A DNA stretch of 17,392 nt from Deltaproteobacteria bacterium (GTDB lineage: Bacteria; Myxococcota_A; Polyangia; Polyangiales; Ga0077539). The stretch covers positions 1 through 17,392 of the forward strand of contig JADJAE010000040.1 in NCBI GenBank assembly GCA_016704445.1. Reading direction: 5' to 3'. The position numbers were made by a program, and so were the translations under genes. The notes below the pieces were generated by a model. The model was not told the origin of the DNA and searched no databases. It was given only the letters and a program-made list of their open reading frames with translations. This document shows, in pieces, positions 9,061 through 16,310 of this stretch; the stretch's first letter is position 1; each line of letters starts with the position of its first letter.

Positions 9061-9087
9061 CCGAGGCAAGTTGTCACTTGCGTGGGA

Positions 9088-9208
9088 GGCGTGGTTTCTC
9101 CGCTGCTGGCGAACCTCTACCTGCACGTCGCGCTCGACACGTGGTTCGCGCGCGAGGCTCAGCCGAGGCTGCGCGGGCGCTCGAAGCTCGTGCGGTACGC
9201 CGACGACT
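9088..9208 (+). CDS. ltrA-like: Intron 1 reverse transcriptase, part 2 (RT4 to mid-YADD)
   Basis: Reads GGVVSPLLANLYLHVALDTW, then FAREAQPRL-RGRSKLV-RYADD, that is RT4 and the catalytic RT5 motif of the protein begun at 3871. The YADD codons are tac gcc gac gac at 9196-9207. One further base (t9208) belongs to the next codon before intron 2 starts. The protein resumes at 11078 with tc gtg atc gtc, giving YADD-FVIVFA. Confidence 0.88.
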
Positions 9209-9759
9209 GTGCGCCACGACGGCGCGGAAAGGAGGCCGTGATGGTCACCTGAAGCAGCCTTGCTGCACGAGAGATGAGGGCAGGCCCCTCGGGATCGGGT
9301 TGCAGGACCAGGTCCCAAACCACCGGCAGCTGCTCCGGCCCAATGGCTGGGGTGGTGAGCGTGCTCGGAAAAGGCGGGACCAACCCGTCAGGTATGCGCG
9401 GGAAAGACGAACGAGAGTGAACCGTCGATGACGTGTCGAAAGCGTATGGATGTCACCGAAACCGGGCTCCAGTTGTTGGCCCGGGACCGAGCCTGGGAGG
9501 TGCCTGTCGATGGCCCAGGTGGTGACCGGCATGAAGACGGCGTGAGCCCCGCGCAGGCTCTCGTGTGGAACGTGGGAACCTGTTGCCTCGATGCCAAGGG
9601 AGACCTCCGAGTGGTGGACCCATGAGGAGCCGAGCCTGCCGATGCGAGGCGCAGGGGCGGACGGGCTCGTAGTAGCGCAGAGGCCTGGTAATGCGGGCGG
9701 AGCGAAGGGGCCCGACGATCTGGCCGAGGGCAGGGGTCAACCCGCGAGGGGAGGAGCCC
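9209..9759 (+). ncRNA. Group II intron 2 ribozyme, 5' domains
   Basis: 550 bases of structured non-coding sequence. Besides the EBS1 hairpin, it shows tgtcaccgaaacc (about 9451) and the agtagcgcagaggcctggta ... gcgggcggagcgaaggggcc stretch (about 9671-9710). Both are characteristic of ORF-bearing bacterial group II introns just before the RT ORF. Domain borders were not folded. Confidence 0.85.
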
Positions 9760-11003
9760 GTGCCTGAGGCAAAGCCTTACGAGATTCCGAAGCAACTCGT
9801 CTGGGATGCGTACCAGCGGGTGAAGGCGAACCGCGGTGCGGCCGGCGTGGACGGCGAGACCCTGGCGGCGTTCGAGAAAGATCTGAAGGGCAACCTCTAC
9901 AAGATCTGGAATCGAATGTCGTCCGGCTCGTACTTCCACCGCCCGTGCGGCGTCGAGATTCCGAAGGGGAGCGCGGCACGCGCACTGGGCATCCCCACGG
10001 TTGCGGATCGCGTGGCGCAGACGGTCGTGGCGAAGGTCCTGGAGCCACTGGTGGAGCCCGTGCTCCACCCGACTCCTATGGCTATCGCCGCGGGAAGTCT
10101 GCGCTCGATGCGGTGGCGACTGCGCGAGCGCGGTGCTGGCGCGCCGACTGGGTCATCGATCTGGACATCAAGAATTTCTTTGATGCCATTCCGCATGATC
10201 TGGCAGAGCGCGCGGTAGCGCACCACACCGATCTGCCATGGGTCCGGCTGTACCTTGCACGGTGGCTGCGTGCCCCCATGCAGCGCGCGGACGGATCCCT
10301 GGAAGCACGGACGAAGGGCACGCCGCAGGGCGGCGTCGTGAGTCCGCTGCTGGCCAACCTCTTCTCCACTACGCGTTCGACGCCTGGATGCAGCGGAATT
10401 CCCCGGGGTCCAGTTCGAGCGTTATGCGGACGATGCCATCGTCCACTGTCGGAGCGAGCGGCAGGCTCAGTCGGTCCTGGAGGCCATCCGGGGTCGGTTC
10501 ACACAGTGCGGGCTGGAGCTTCATCCGACGAAGACCCAGATCGTGCACTGCAAGGACGCCGACCGCCGGGGGTGTACGAACGGGTGGCGTTCGACTTCCT
10601 CGGCTTCACCTTCCAACCTCGACGCGCGAAGAATCGCGCGGGGAAGTTCTTCGTGAGCTTTCTCCCGCGATGAGCACCAAGGCCGCCACGAGGATCCGAG
10701 CCACCATCCGCGCGTGGCGGATGGCGTCCTCCAGGAAACAACCAGCGTCTGGAAGATCTCGCGAACCTCGTCAACCCGTCGGTGCGGGGCTGGATGAACT
10801 ACTACGGGCGGTACTACCGCACGAAGTGTGTTCAGACCCCGCGACATCTCAACAAGGCCCTGGCCGCCTGGGCGCAGCGGAAGTTCAAGCGGTTGCGACG
10901 TCGAGAGCGCGCGTCGATGCACTGGCTGGGGGGCATCGCGCAACGGGAGCCGAACCTGTTCGTCCTGTGGCAACTCGGCGTCCGACCCGAGGCTGGATCG
11001 TAG
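9760..11003 (+). CDS. ltrA-like: Intron 2 reverse transcriptase/maturase
   Basis: About 414 residues after correction. GTG 9760 is chosen because it follows a strong gaggggaggag site and opens with PEAKPYEIPKQLVWDAYQRV. Motifs in order: VKANRGAAGVDG; VEIPKGSAARALGIPTVADR (RT1); DSYGYRRGKSALDAVA (RT2); ADWVIDLDIKNFFDAIPHDL (RT3); TKGTPQGGVVSPLLANL (RT4, uninterrupted here); RYADDAIVHC (RT5, 10423-10434); GLELHPTKTQIVHCKD (RT6); VAFDFLGFTFQPR (RT7); and the maturase X domain with NPSVRGWMNYYGRYY. No HNH endonuclease follows. Frame breaks lie near 10065, 10370-10420, 10555 and 10675-10740. The TAG at 11001-11003 abuts domain V. Confidence 0.9.
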
Positions 11004-11077
11004 GAGCCGGATGAGGCGAGAGTTTCACGTCCGGTTCTGTGAGGGCCCGGGGGGGCAGTTCCCCCGGGCTACTCGAC
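11004..11077 (+). ncRNA. Group II intron 2 domains V and VI
   Basis: Domain V is 34 bases (11004-11037), starting GAGCCGGATG with the catalytic AGC at 11005-11007 and closing CGTCCGGTTC. Domain VI follows as a GC-rich hairpin (gcccggggg ... cccccgggc) with the unpaired A at 11071. Confidence 0.9.
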
Positions 11078-11617
11078 TCGTGATCGTCTTCGCGGAGGAG
11101 CGGGACGCGCGGAAGGTGGCGGCGGTGCTACCCAAGCGCATGGCGCGCTTCGGTCTGACGCTGCATCCGGAGAAGACGCGGCTGCTGTGGGTCGGACCCG
11201 AGCGCAAGCCACCCGGCGAGCGCGAAGAGAAGGCGCCACGGAGCTTCGACTTCCTGGGCTTCACGGTGTTCTGGGGCCGCACATGGACGGGTCGCCCGAC
11301 GGTGCGAACGCAGACGCGCGCGAAGAGCCTGACGCGGGCGCTCGAAGCGATTCGAGCGTACTGCCGACGGCACCTGCACGACTCGCTCGCCGAGCAACAC
11401 CAGAGCTTGAGCCAGAAGGTCCGCGGGCACTACGGGTACTTCGGGCGACCGGGGAACTCGCAGGCGCTCGATCGGTTCTCTGGGAGGTCCGCAGGATCTG
11501 GAGGAAGTGGATCAGCCGCCGCTCATCCAGGGCGTGCTCTCGTGGGAGCACATGCACGCAGTGGAAGAGCGGTTCGCCTTGCCGGCGCCACGAATCACCC
11601 GGAGGGGGATCACGTAG
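11078..11617 (+). CDS. ltrA-like: Intron 1 reverse transcriptase/maturase, part 3 (RT6-RT7 and domain X)
   Basis: Continues the YADD of part 2: FVIVFAEERDARKVAAVLPK, then FGLTLHPEKTRLLWVG (RT6), APRSFDFLGFTVFWGRTWTG (RT7) and the maturase domain LAEQHQSLSQKVRGHYGYFG, which replaces the usual xxNYYG of domain X. After frame breaks near 11480 and 11520 it ends SWEHMHAVEERFALPAP then RITRRGIT, with TAG 11615-11617. There is no HNH endonuclease module. It ends 17 bases before domain V of intron 1, the normal spacing. All three parts together make one RT of about 430-450 residues. Confidence 0.85.
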
Positions 11618-11634
11618 CGAGTCCGTGCACCGAG

Positions 11635-11708
11635 GAGCCGGGTGCGGGAATTCCGCATGCCCGGATCTGTGGGAGCCCCGGGGGAGAGATCCCCCGGGGC
11701 CACCCGGC
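11635..11708 (+). ncRNA. Group II intron 1 domains V and VI
   Basis: Domain V (about 11635-11667) opens GAGCCGGGTG, with AGC at 11636-11638, and closes GCATGCCCGGATC. Domain VI is the perfect hairpin gccccggggg/cccccggggc (about 11675-11700) followed by cacccggc, with the likely branch-point A at 11702. Confidence 0.85.
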
Positions 11709-11805
11709 TGCCGTCCTCCGGTCGCCTTGTTTTCGCGGTGTCGATACCGTCAGCTCGCGGAGGGCGTAGGTCAGGAGCTCCCGCTGCCGTAGAGTCGACC
11801 GGGCC

Positions 11806-12620
11806 ATGTCGCGCAAGAAGGCCGCCGCTCTCGCCTGGGATCACCTGACGGACAACCACGCCGCGATCCTGGAGGCGTACTTCTCGCTCTACCAGACGCG
11901 CGAGCCCACCACGATCGGCTCCGGCGAGATCCTGCGCTGGTTCGGCGAGCACAACCGCACCGGGCCATCCGAGGCGCTCATCCGCACGGTGCTCGCCGAG
12001 ATCCAGGCGCCCGCCGCGGCGGCCCCGCGCACAACACCTCGCCGGTGGAGACGATGCCTCGTCTGTCCCCCCTTTTGCCCACGGTGCGCCGGGAGCCGCC
12101 GCGCCCCCGACGATCGCCGCCCGGGTAGGCACCCTCCTGCTCCCGGCGCTGGTCGCCGACGAGCTCGCCGAGATCGCGAGCGACCACCACGCCGCGCACC
12201 CCGAGGGCGCCCCCGCCGAGCGCATCGCGCTGTGGCTCGGGGCGTTGGTCCCGCGGGCGATGCATCCGGGGGGCTGGACGAGCGCGGCCCGCGCCGCCGG
12301 CGCCGAGCCGCTGCTCACCGGCCGCGGTCGCCCCTACGACGAGAGCACGCTGCGCCGCGCCGCCGATCAGCTCGACGCCGAAGGCTGCTCGGCCCGCGTC
12401 GCCCAGGCGATGTGGGATCAAGTCGGTCGCCTCTTCGCCATCGAGCACCTTCGCTCTCGGACGCGGCGCCCCTTACCCGCCGGCGACCTGCGTGGTGGGT
12501 GCGTACCAGCGTGTTGGAGGAGGTGTGCCTGGGCGCGCGGGTCGTGGGTCGGCGCCCTCGACCCCGGCGCGATCGGCACCCCCGCACAGCACACCAACAC
12601 GCCGCGGCGCAGCTTCCCCG
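11806..12620 (+). CDS. Unrecognised protein with HTH-like N-terminus, frame-disrupted
   Basis: ATG 11806 opens a clean stretch: KKAAALAWDHLTDNHAAILE, AYFSLYQTREPTTIGSGEIL, RWFGEHNRTGPSEALIRTVL. The segment REPTTIGSGEI...GPSEALIRTVLAEI looks like a winged helix-turn-helix. After an indel near 12025-12100 the reading continues in another frame: VGTLLLPALVADELAEIASD, AERIALWLGALVPRAMHPGG, GRGRPYDESTLRRAADQLDA, ARVAQAMWDQVGRLFAIEHL. Near 12455 the frame shifts again (WWVRTSVLEEVCLGARVVGR) and then fades into low-complexity basic sequence. I do not recognise the family. 'GRGRPYDESTLRR' vaguely recalls the N-terminal half of some uncharacterised transposases, but no DDE core is present. It may be a truncated gene. 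Confidence 0.4.
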
Positions 12621-12698
12621 CTCCGCCCTGTCCTCCTCCCGTTCGCCCCTTCGCCGCCATCGTCGTTCCTCCCGCCGCGCCGTCTGGTGTACGTTTGT

Positions 12699-12720
12699 CC
12701 CCCCTTCTGAACCTGGGGGG
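12699..12720 (+). promoter_or_regulatory. Hairpin covering a ribosome binding site
   Basis: CCCCCC (12699-12704) and GGGGGG (12715-12720) can pair around a ten-base loop, three bases before ATG 12724. The G-run is the only purine-rich sequence that could act as ribosome binding site, so the stem would hide it. Structure is seen by eye; function is inference. Confidence 0.35.
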
Positions 12721-12723
12721 CCT

Positions 12724-12915
12724 ATGGACCTCCGCCGCATCCTCCACAACATCTCCCCGCATTGGATCGCCCGTAACGCAGTCCTTCCTCTCCACGTTCT
12801 CCGAGGAGAGCTTGACCAGCTGCACCGACGAGTTCGTGACCTCCCAGGCGTAGGGGTCCGACGCGTGCTGACGTCGTGGCTCGCGCTCGCCCTGGTCGGG
12901 CGGGGCAGCGCGTGA
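12724..12915 (+). CDS. Small ORF (63 aa) at the head of the methyltransferase operon
   Basis: ATG 12724 after a G-rich site gives MDLRRILHNISPHWIARNAV, then LPLHVLRGELDQLHRRVRDL and a hydrophobic end, LTSWLALALVG. Its TGA (12913-12915) overlaps the likely methyltransferase GTG start (12912-12914) as GTGA. The overlap is the main support; codon use is less strictly GC-ending than in the neighbours, and I recognise no family. It could be a coupled leader or membrane peptide, or a chance ORF. Confidence 0.4.
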   Translation: MDLRRILHNISPHWIARNAVLPLHVLRGELDQLHRRVRDLPGVGVRRVLTSWLALALVGRGSA

Positions 12916-13760
12916 GGAAGGGCGCGGAGACGGCCGACGCCGATCGGCTCGCGCGGGAGGAGTCCTTTCACGACGCCTGGGGGCGCGACGCGGACGTCTC
13001 GACGCTGGACGTCGTGAGGGCCGCGGAGGCGTGCACGTCTCCGGAGATCCGTCACATCACTCGCGTCATGGGTGACCTGCGCGGGCGTCGGGTGCTGGAC
13101 GTCGGCTGCGGCCTCGGCGAGGCGAGCGTCTACTTCGCGACGAAGGGCGCGGCCGTCACGGCGACGGACCTCTCCTCGGGGATGCTGGAGGCCACCGGAC
13201 GCCTCGCCGCGCAGCACGGCGTGGAGGTCGCCCGGCACCGCTCGGCGGCGGAGGATCTGCGGCTCCCCGCCGACCAGTTGTTCGACTTCATCTACGTCGG
13301 CAACCTCTTCCACCACGTCGACATCGAGGCCACCCTGCTACGGCTCATCCCGCACCTCGCCCCGGGTGGGGCGCTGCTGAGCTGGGACCCGCTCGCGTAC
13401 AACCCGCTGATCAACGTGTACCGGGCCATCGCCACGAAGGTGCGCACCGACGACGAGCACCCGCTCACCCTGCGCGACCTGGCGACGTTCGAAGGCACTT
13501 CCACGAGGTGCGCTGCGATTACTTTTGGCTCACCACGCTGTCGATTTTTCGTCGCGATGGCGGTGCTCAGCGCCGCGACCCCAACAGGAGCGGTACTGGA
13601 AATCCGTGGTGGACGAGGTCGACCGCTGGAAGCCCTTTGCCTCCCGCTGGAGCGACTCGACGCGCGCCTCCTCCGGCACCTGCCGTTCCTGCGACCCCTG
13701 TGCTGGAACGTCGTCATCGACGCGCGCCTCCCCCGCCGCCCCACGCCTCCCCGCCGCGCC
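12912..13760 (+). CDS. Class I SAM-dependent methyltransferase (N-terminal part of an in-frame fusion)
   Basis: GTG 12912 is preferred over ATG 12876 because it overlaps the preceding stop and the protein-like sequence begins here (RKGAETADADRLAREESFHD). Motifs: GRRVLDVGCGLGEASVYFAT (SAM-binding motif I), VTATDLSSGMLEA (acidic residue binding the SAM ribose), AEDLRLPADQLFDFIYVGNL then FHHV (motifs II/III), and LIPHLAPGGALLSWDPLAYN. Between about 13494 and 13640 the frame moves twice; in between one reads VRCDYFWLTTLSIF, AVLQRRDPN and QERYWKSVVDEVDRWKPFA. The C-terminal helix, LERLDARLLRHLPFLRPLCW then NVVI, returns to the first frame. Small-molecule O-, N- or C-methylation is likely; substrate unknown. 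No stop separates it from the SDR at 13761. Confidence 0.8.
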
Positions 13761-15435
13761 ACGAACGTCTTCCTCACCGGCGCCACGGGCTTCGTCGGCC
13801 GCGCCGTGCTCGACCGCCTGCTCGCCACCCTCGGACCGGGCGACCGGGTCTTCGCGCTCGCCCGGTCTACCGCGTACCTGAAGCACCCTCTCCTGGAGGT
13901 GTTGCCCGGGTCGCTCGACGACCTCGACGCGTACACCACGCAACTGAGGGCCTCCCGGTACGTGCTCCACGTCGCCGCGAACGCGAGTTTCCGCGGGAGC
14001 GGCCACGCCGCGGTGAACCTCGGCCCCCACCCAGCGGTTGCTCGCGATCCTGCGGGGCAGCGAGGCGCTCGCCAACTTCGTCTTCGTGAGCACCATCGGC
14101 GCCGTCGATCGCGCGCCCGGGGACGACTGCCGCGCGCCCCTCACGACGCGCTCCGTCCCGAACCCGCGCTCGGAGTACGGCCGCTCCAAGCTCCTCGCGG
14201 AGGGGGCCGTTCGCGCCTCGGGGTTGCCCTTCACCATCGTGCGGCCGACGTGGGTCTACGGCCCCGGGATGCGACCCGACTCCCACGTCCGGCAGTTCGC
14301 CGAGTGGCTCTGGCGAGGGCTCCCGCCGGGTCTGCTCGGGCTACCGGGCGCCGTCTCGGTGATCCACGTCGCCGACCTCGCGCGTGCCCTCTGCAACGTC
14401 ATCGACAACCGCGCGGTGATCGGGAAGACCTACTTCGCCGAGACCGAAGAGGTCCCGATCGGGGCGATGCTGCGCGCGCTCGACGGCGCCCTGCACGGCC
14501 GCGAGCGCGCGCAGGTGCCGTGGCCGGACGCGCGGGCGGTCATCGGCCGGCTCCACCCGTGGTTGCCCGTCGGGGTGTCGAGCCTCGGCGCGGCGTACCT
14601 GACGGCGAGCGACCCCGGATTCCGGGAGGACCTCCGGGTGAGCGCGCCGGTGCGGTTTCGGGACGGCGTGAGGGACGTCGCGAGGGACGTGAGGGGAGAG
14701 TCGGGCGCGTACGTGATCACCGGCGCGGCGGGCGGGATCGGCCGGGCGCTCACGCGGCTCCTCGAGTCCCGGGGGCGGTCGCTGGTGCTGATCGACCGCG
14801 ACCCCCGCGGCGTCGAGTCGCCCGAGCGGCACACGGTGATCGAGGCCGACCTGAGCGACCCGGCGCAGGTCGCCGCCGTCGCCGACCGGCTCAACGGGCT
14901 GGCGATCTCGTGCCTGATCAACAATGCGGGCGTCGGGTTCCGCCGCTCCTTACGGGCGATGACCGAGCGCGAACTCGCCGCCACGATCGACGTCAACGTG
15001 CGCGGGACGATGCTCCTGACCCGGCTCGTGCTCGACCGGCTCGTGCACGCCCGTGCCAGCATCGCCAACGTGGCGAGCTCGGTGGCCTACAACCCCCTCC
15101 CGGGCATGGCGGCGTACGCCGCGTCGAAGGCGATGGTGGCGAGCTGGTCCGAGGCGCTCGCGCACGAGCTCCGGGACACCAACCACGTGCTCACGTTCTC
15201 CCCCGCGGGGACGCGCACCGGGTTCCAGGAGAAGGCCGGGGTCGCCACCGACCGCGACGGCCTCGGGCTCCTCTCGCCCGATGAGGTGGCCGCGCGACTG
15301 CTGCTTGCGCTCGATCGCCGCGAACACTCGGTGGTTGTGGGCCGCAACGCGCGGCTGCTACTGTCGGCGACGCGATGGCTGCCGCGCAAACTCAATGCGC
15401 AGCTCTGGGGTCTGCTGTTTGAACGCACGCGATGA
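13761..15435 (+). CDS. Double SDR protein: extended SDR (epimerase/reductase-like) plus classical SDR
   Basis: First half: extended SDR with the nucleotide motif NVFLTGATGFVGRAVLDRLL, YVLHVAANASFRG, FVFVSTIGAVDRAP and the active-site SEYGRSKLLAEGAV (Tyr-x-x-x-Lys), then FTIVRPTWVYGPGMRPDS. It resembles NAD-dependent epimerase/dehydratase and acyl/flavonol reductase-type enzymes. One indel near 14030 moves the frame; from 14038 it is open to TGA 15433-15435. Second half: classical SDR starting GAYVITGAAGGIGRALTRLL (TGxxxGIG), SCLINNAGVGFRRSL (NNAG), ASIANVASSVAYNPLPGMAA then YAASKAMVASW (Ser, YxxxK) and FSPAGTRTGFQEKAG. Both cofactor and catalytic motifs are complete, so both domains are probably active and may perform consecutive redox steps. 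The last bases overlap the next gene as ATGA. Confidence 0.85.
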
Positions 15436-16310
15436 GTGCGGGGTCTGCGGGGGCGCACTTACCGCCGGGCGCACCGCGGACTACGCCCGCTGCCGTCGCT
15501 GCGGCCACGAGCGCCGGCGGGGGGCGGGCGCGACCCTCCCGATGCTCAACGAGCACCTCGACGCGGGCGCGATCCGGCGGGGCTCCGCGCTCGGGCGCTT
15601 CCAGTCCGGCGTGACGGACGCTTGCGCCGCGGAGCGCGAGACCCTCCTAGACGTCGGCTGCGGGTCGGGCGGGATTCCTGCACGCGCAGCGCAGGCGGTT
15701 TCGCCGCGTCGTCAGGGTGAGGTGAGCCCCGCGTGTCGGGAGTTCGCACGGCGCGAGCTCGGGCTGCGCGTCGAGGAGTCCGTGCCGTCCGACCTGCCGC
15801 CGCTCTCCGTGGTCACCTTCTGGCACTCCCTCGAGCACCTCACGCTGGCCCAGATCGACGGCGCCCTCGGGGCGGTGCGCGGGCAGTGTTCTCCCCGGAC
15901 GCGTGTGATCGTCTGCGTGCCCAACGCCGCTTCGGCGCTCTATCAATTCATCGGAGAGCGATACCCCTATTTCGACGCGGAAGAGCACCCGCAGCAGTTC
16001 ACGGAAGACAGCCTCGACCGGGTGATGGTCCGCGGCGGCTTCGTCCTCGAGCGGCGGCTCTTCGCCCTCGGCTACTCGTCCTTCGGCTACCTGCAGGGGC
16101 TCCTCAATGCGCGGCCTCCCCGCGCAACCTCCTCTATCAGCGGCTGAAGAGGGGCAGTCCGGCGGGGTCTCCCCGCGCGGCGGGTGGCGCGCGACCTCTG
16201 GCACGGCGGCCTCGCCGCGGCGCTCGCCCCGGCGGCGCTGGCCCTGAGCCTCCACGACCGCGTACGCACCGCGAAAGGAGCCGTGCTCACCGCATGCTAC
16301 CGAAGCGCAC
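15432..16310 (+). CDS. SAM-dependent methyltransferase with N-terminal zinc ribbon
   Basis: ATG 15432 overlaps the SDR stop (ATGA). One base is misplaced directly after it: shifting the frame gives CGVCGGALTAGRTADYARC then RRCGHERR, a CxxC...CxxC zinc ribbon. Then TLPMLNEHLD, GRFQSGVTDACAAERE, TLLDVGCGSGG-FL (motif I), VEVSPACREFARRELGL (acidic motif), LPPLSVVTFWHSLEHLTLAQ, RVIVCVPNAASALYQFIGER, YPYFDAEEHPQQFTEDSLDR and LFALGYSSFGYLQGLLNA. This matches the methyltransferases with an N-terminal CxxC module common in polysaccharide and lipid clusters. A compensating pair of indels lies at 15675-15720, and one near 16115 leads to RDLWHGGLAAALAPAALALS then LHDRV and GAVLTACYR, a hydrophobic C-terminal helix. 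The exact stop is unclear and overlaps the next start. Confidence 0.78.

Larger units (their letters stand above)
4548..9087 (+). mobile_element. Serine-recombinase element inserted in the intron 1 RT at GTPQGG
   Basis: To the left, RT codons read caa ggc gg (Q G G) up to 4547. To the right, they resume gga ggc gtg gtt tct ccg (G G V V S P) from 9085. Joining at the shared GG-x-GG core (left 4543-4547, right 9085-9089) restores GTPQGGVVSPLLAN. Without the IS21 and its 6-bp duplication the element is about 2000 bp. It holds only a 58-aa ORF and the recombinase. Near the ends are similar direct sequences AAGTCGTCAC (4548-4557) and AAGTTGTCAC (9068-9077). Strand exchange at a GG dinucleotide within the core would fit a serine integrase, but the exact crossover cannot be read. 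Confidence 0.75.
9209..11077 (+). mobile_element. Group II intron 2, nested in the intron 1 RT (1869 bp)
   Basis: The 5' end is GTGCG (9209-9213), the group II consensus. The 3' end is a domain V/VI pair ending ctactcgac at 11077, with a likely branch-point A at 11071, seven bases from the end. Removing 9209-11077 joins gac gac t to tc gtg atc gtc and restores the RT reading YADDFVIVF exactly. The sequence AGTTGTTGG at 9471-9479 can pair with the 5' exon CCGACGACT (9200-9208) over nine bases including two G-U pairs. It lies mostly in the loop of a hairpin (stem 9462-9467 with 9479-9484), as expected for EBS1/IBS1. Confidence 0.93.
3276..11708 (+). mobile_element. Group II intron 1 (host intron of the nest)
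   Basis: The element has a ribozyme-like 5' region, an intron-encoded RT in three pieces (about 3871-4547, 9088-9208, 11078-11617), and a 3' end with domain V and VI hairpins (11635-11708). With the two insertions removed it is about 2.0 kb, a normal size for an ORF-bearing bacterial group II intron. The 3' end is set by analogy with intron 2, seven bases from the likely branch-point A at 11702. The 5' end is less certain: 3276 gives GTTTGCG rather than the usual GTGYG. A weak EBS1/IBS1 pairing (3344-3349 with 3270-3275, three of six pairs wobble) supports it. It lies ten bases after the stop of the GT-C gene. Confidence 0.8.

Noticed and set aside
3871..11617. RTs as retron or diversity-generating retroelement components
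   Set aside because: Both RTs have maturase-type C-termini and are followed directly by domain V/VI hairpins; no msr/msd, template repeat or variable repeat is visible.
11610..11816. Minus-strand ORF reading RSTLRQRELLTYALRELTVS
   Set aside because: Looks protein-like for a short stretch, but it overlaps the domain V/VI hairpins of intron 1, has no start signal, and I could not tie it to a family.
12418..12825. Minus-strand ORF of 135 codons before the methyltransferase operon
   Set aside because: Composition becomes Gly/Arg/Pro-rich after about 30 residues; the plus-strand small ORF has a better start and an overlapping stop.
14040..15284. The tail of the open frame starting at 12876, after about 14030
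   Set aside because: From there it reads Arg-rich nonsense while the frame starting at 14038 carries complete SDR motifs; the frame changed through an indel.
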